Of a stretch of DNA of 64,000 bases, positions 61,951-64,000 are shown piece after piece (position 1 is the first letter of the stretch; the number at the start of each line of letters is the position of its first letter). This DNA comes from Niallia sp052318935 (GTDB lineage Bacteria > Bacillota > Bacilli > Bacillales > Cytobacillaceae), in NCBI GenBank assembly GCA_052318935.1, contig JBQRKO010000006.1, one strand, 5' to 3'. Below the pieces are notes generated by a model. The model searched no databases and was not told where the DNA came from. It saw only the letters and a list, made by a program, of their open reading frames with translations. Made by a program: the position numbers and the translations under genes.

Positions 61951-63555
61951 ATGACAAAATATATTTTTGTAACAGGTGGTGTTGTTTCATCACTTGGAAA
62001 AGGGATTACAGCAGCATCTCTTGGCCGTTTATTAAAAAATCGTGGAGTGAGCGTAACGATTCAAAAGTTTGATCCATATATAAATGTGGATCCAGGAACA
62101 ATGAGTCCATATCAGCATGGAGAGGTTTTTGTTACAGATGATGGTGCAGAAACAGATCTTGACTTAGGACATTATGAGCGCTTTATCGATATTAACTTAA
62201 CAAAATACAACAACGTTACAACAGGTAAAATTTATTCGACTGTATTACAAAAAGAGCGTCGAGGGGATTATCTTGGAGGAACGGTTCAAGTTATTCCTCA
62301 CATTACAAATGAAATTAAAGAAAGAGTATATCGAGCAGGGCGTGAAACAAATGCAGATGTTGTCATAACGGAAATTGGTGGAACTGTAGGGGATATTGAG
62401 TCATTGCCATTTTTAGAAGCGATTCGTCAAATCAAAAATGACATTGGCAGAGAAAATGTTATGTATATTCACTGTACATTAGTACCGTATATTAAAGCAG
62501 CAGGAGAAATGAAAACAAAACCAACACAACATAGTGTAAAAGAACTTCGCAGCTTAGGAATACAGCCAAATGTTATTGTTGTAAGAACTGAAAAAGAAAT
62601 TTCACAGGATATGAAAGATAAAATTGCTTTATTCTGTGATATTGATACAAAAGCAGTAATTGAATGCCGTGATGCGGATACATTATATACGATACCATTA
62701 GCATTACAAGATCAAAACCTAGATCAAATCGTATGCGAACATTTAAAATTAAACTGCGAAGAAGCAGATATGACAGAATGGATTCAGTTAGTAGATAAAG
62801 TCCGCAATCTATCTAAAACAACAAAAATTGCCCTTGTAGGAAAATATGTTGAGTTGCAAGACGCTTATATTTCTGTTGTAGAAGCATTAAAACATGCAGG
62901 TTATGCTTTTGATGCTGATATTGAGATTGATTGGATCAATGCGGAAGAAGTAAAGGCAGAAAATGCTGCAGAGCTTCTTAAAGATGCAGATGGAATTCTA
63001 GTTCCTGGAGGATTTGGCGATCGTGGAATTGAAGGGAAAATTTTCGCAGCACAATACGCTCGTGAGCAAAAGGTTCCATTCTTTGGAATTTGTTTAGGTA
63101 TGCAAGTAGCTTCTATTGAATTTGCTCGAAACGTATTAGGTTGGGAAGGAGCTCATACTTCTGAAATTGAGGAAGATACAGCTTACCCAATCATTGACTT
63201 GCTTCCAGAGCAAAAAGATATAGAAGATTTAGGCGGAACACTTCGTTTAGGATTATATCCTTGTAAAATAAAAGAAAATACAAAAGCATTTGAAGCGTAT
63301 CAAGATGAAGTGATTTATGAAAGACATCGCCATCGTTATGAATTTAATAATCAATACCGTCAAGACATGGAGAAAGCTGGATTTATTTTCTCTGGAACAA
63401 GCCCGGATGGTCGTTTAGTAGAAATTGTGGAATTAAAAGATCACCCTTGGTTTGTAGCATCTCAATTCCACCCAGAATTTATTTCAAGACCAACTAGACC
63501 ACAGCCATTATTCCGTGACTTCGTGGGAGCCAGCATCAAAATGGCAGAGAAGTAA
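61951..63555 (+). CDS. pyrG: CTP synthase
   Basis: A 534-residue enzyme that makes CTP from UTP, ATP and glutamine. Synthetase domain: GGVVSSLGKGITAASLG at about 9-25 and KIDPYLN-like QKFDPYINVDPGTMSP. Glutaminase domain: Cys in FFGICLGMQ (about 381) with His and Glu in QFHPEF near residue 510. ATG 61951 follows GGGGG; an upstream in-frame ATG lacks a site. Leader carries a GGGC start, attenuator and an inserted element. Confidence 0.97.
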   Translation: MTKYIFVTGGVVSSLGKGITAASLGRLLKNRGVSVTIQKFDPYINVDPGTMSPYQHGEVFVTDDGAETDLDLGHYERFIDINLTKYNNVTTGKIYSTVLQKERRGDYLGGTVQVIPHITNEIKERVYRAGRETNADVVITEIGGTVGDIESLPFLEAIRQIKNDIGRENVMYIHCTLVPYIKAAGEMKTKPTQHSVKELRSLGIQPNVIVVRTEKEISQDMKDKIALFCDIDTKAVIECRDADTLYTIPLALQDQNLDQIVCEHLKLNCEEADMTEWIQLVDKVRNLSKTTKIALVGKYVELQDAYISVVEALKHAGYAFDADIEIDWINAEEVKAENAAELLKDADGILVPGGFGDRGIEGKIFAAQYAREQKVPFFGICLGMQVASIEFARNVLGWEGAHTSEIEEDTAYPIIDLLPEQKDIEDLGGTLRLGLYPCKIKENTKAFEAYQDEVIYERHRHRYEFNNQYRQDMEKAGFIFSGTSPDGRLVEIVELKDHPWFVASQFHPEFISRPTRPQPLFRDFVGASIKMAEK

Positions 63556-63672
63556 GAAAAGCGGAAGCGCCTTGATCAGCCCTGAAGAAAAATGTTCATT
63601 TGACTCAAAAGTGCTTTTTACTTTTAGAGTCGAAGGGTTATTTTTCATAAGGGCTAGGCGTTGAAGCTAGAC
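63556..63672 (+). repeat. AAAAGCGGAAGCGCC-type intergenic repeat with hairpin
   Basis: Begins AGAAAAGCGGAAGCGCC, ends GTTGAAGCTAGACA. The middle forms a hairpin: AGCCCTGAAGAAAAAT with ATTTTTCATAAGGGCT. It may serve as the 3' end of the pyrG mRNA. Confidence 0.6.
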
Positions 63673-63674
63673 AA

Positions 63675-63972
63675 AGAAAAGCAGAAGCGCCCGTTTAGCG
63701 ACGAACGGACTGGAGCACTCCGAACGAGATAAAGGAAACACGAAGAGCGAAAGCGATTCGATGTTGACTTATCGTAAGGAGGAGAGCGAAGTACGAGAGT
63801 CGTTGGGCGCTGCAGCTAGACAAAGAAAAGCGGAAGCGCCCGTTTAGCGACGAACGGACTGGAGCACTCCGAACGAGATAAAGGAAACACGAAGAGCGAA
63901 AGCGATTCGATGTTGACTTATCATAAGGAGGAGAGTGAAGTACGAGAGTCGTTGGGCGCTGCAGCTAGACAA
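63675..63972 (+). repeat. Two tandem copies of a 149-bp repeat
   Basis: AGAAAAGC(A/G)GAAGCGCCCGTTTAG... recurs with a period of 149 bases. Copies differ at only about three positions. Ends GGGCGCTGCAGCTAGACA. Same family as 63556 and 32066. Confidence 0.85.
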
Positions 63973-64000
63973 AAGAAACGGATAATTTACATCCTTTATA

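Noticed and set aside
1..64000. tRNA or rRNA genes, prophage or intact insertion sequence
   Set aside because: I looked for the typical conserved blocks and transposase or phage proteins and saw none.

Overview
The window comes from the chromosome of a low-GC, spore-forming Bacillaceae bacterium. Spore and cell genes such as gerQ, rsfA, hemQ (coproheme type), bshB2, tnrA, rpoE (delta) and lipL, and the gene order ung-ywdI-ywdK-gerQ, hemQ, pta, lipL, ywfO-ywgA, ywhB-ywhC-ywhD-pbpG-speE, ywiB-argS, rpoE-pyrG, follow Bacillus subtilis closely. The many intergenic repeats are of types common in Bacillus relatives (Niallia-like), but I cannot fix the genus from sequence alone. I saw no rRNA, tRNA, phage, CRISPR array or intact transposase.

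Layout: 0-6 kb holds the end of a flavoprotein reductase, a BASS-type transporter, a divergent ABC importer (ATPase, permease, lipoprotein) and a TPP riboswitch in front of thiW. 6-13 kb holds aspartase, then adeR-ald for alanine catabolism and a two-gene ABC-2 exporter. 13-18 kb holds tnrA with a tiny divergent gene, a split threonine/serine exporter, a thioredoxin-reductase-like enzyme, a methyltransferase and ybaK. 18-24 kb is the cytochrome bd operon cydABDC. 24.8-33 kb holds an HAD phosphatase, a TetR-ABC efflux unit, bacillithiol genes (bshB2-yojF), pdxK and a molybdopterin cluster moaE-moaD-moeB. 33.5-48 kb is the conserved B. subtilis-like core. 48-64 kb holds pbpG, speE, an odd sigma-factor fusion, argS, the sodium exporter natAB with its two-component genes natR-natK, a frameshifted cardiolipin synthase, rpoE and pyrG.

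The most notable non-coding content is a set of short GGCT.../...AGCC-ended elements. Seven of them (3.9, 28.8, 35.1, 37.0, 40.4, 41.6 and 61.6 kb) plus an internally deleted one (58.2 kb) are flanked by 8-bp direct repeats that match at 7 or 8 of 8 positions. They behave like miniature transposable elements (MITEs). One sits between natR and natK, one in the pyrG leader, one between an ABC permease gene and its binding-protein gene. A separate 51-bp tandem repeat occurs at two loci (0.6 and 48.1 kb). Regulatory signals that can be read directly include the TPP riboswitch, the pyrG promoter with a GGGC start and attenuator, paired TnrA boxes, paired TetR operators and a 21-bp-spaced direct repeat in front of natA.

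Candidates for something undescribed: the sigma region 2 - membrane segment - extracytoplasmic domain fusion at 51.8-53.0 kb, the 45-residue protein divergent from tnrA, and the MITE-like elements with their insertion pattern. Three genes look broken: a small membrane protein after ybaK, cls, and possibly the sigma fusion itself.
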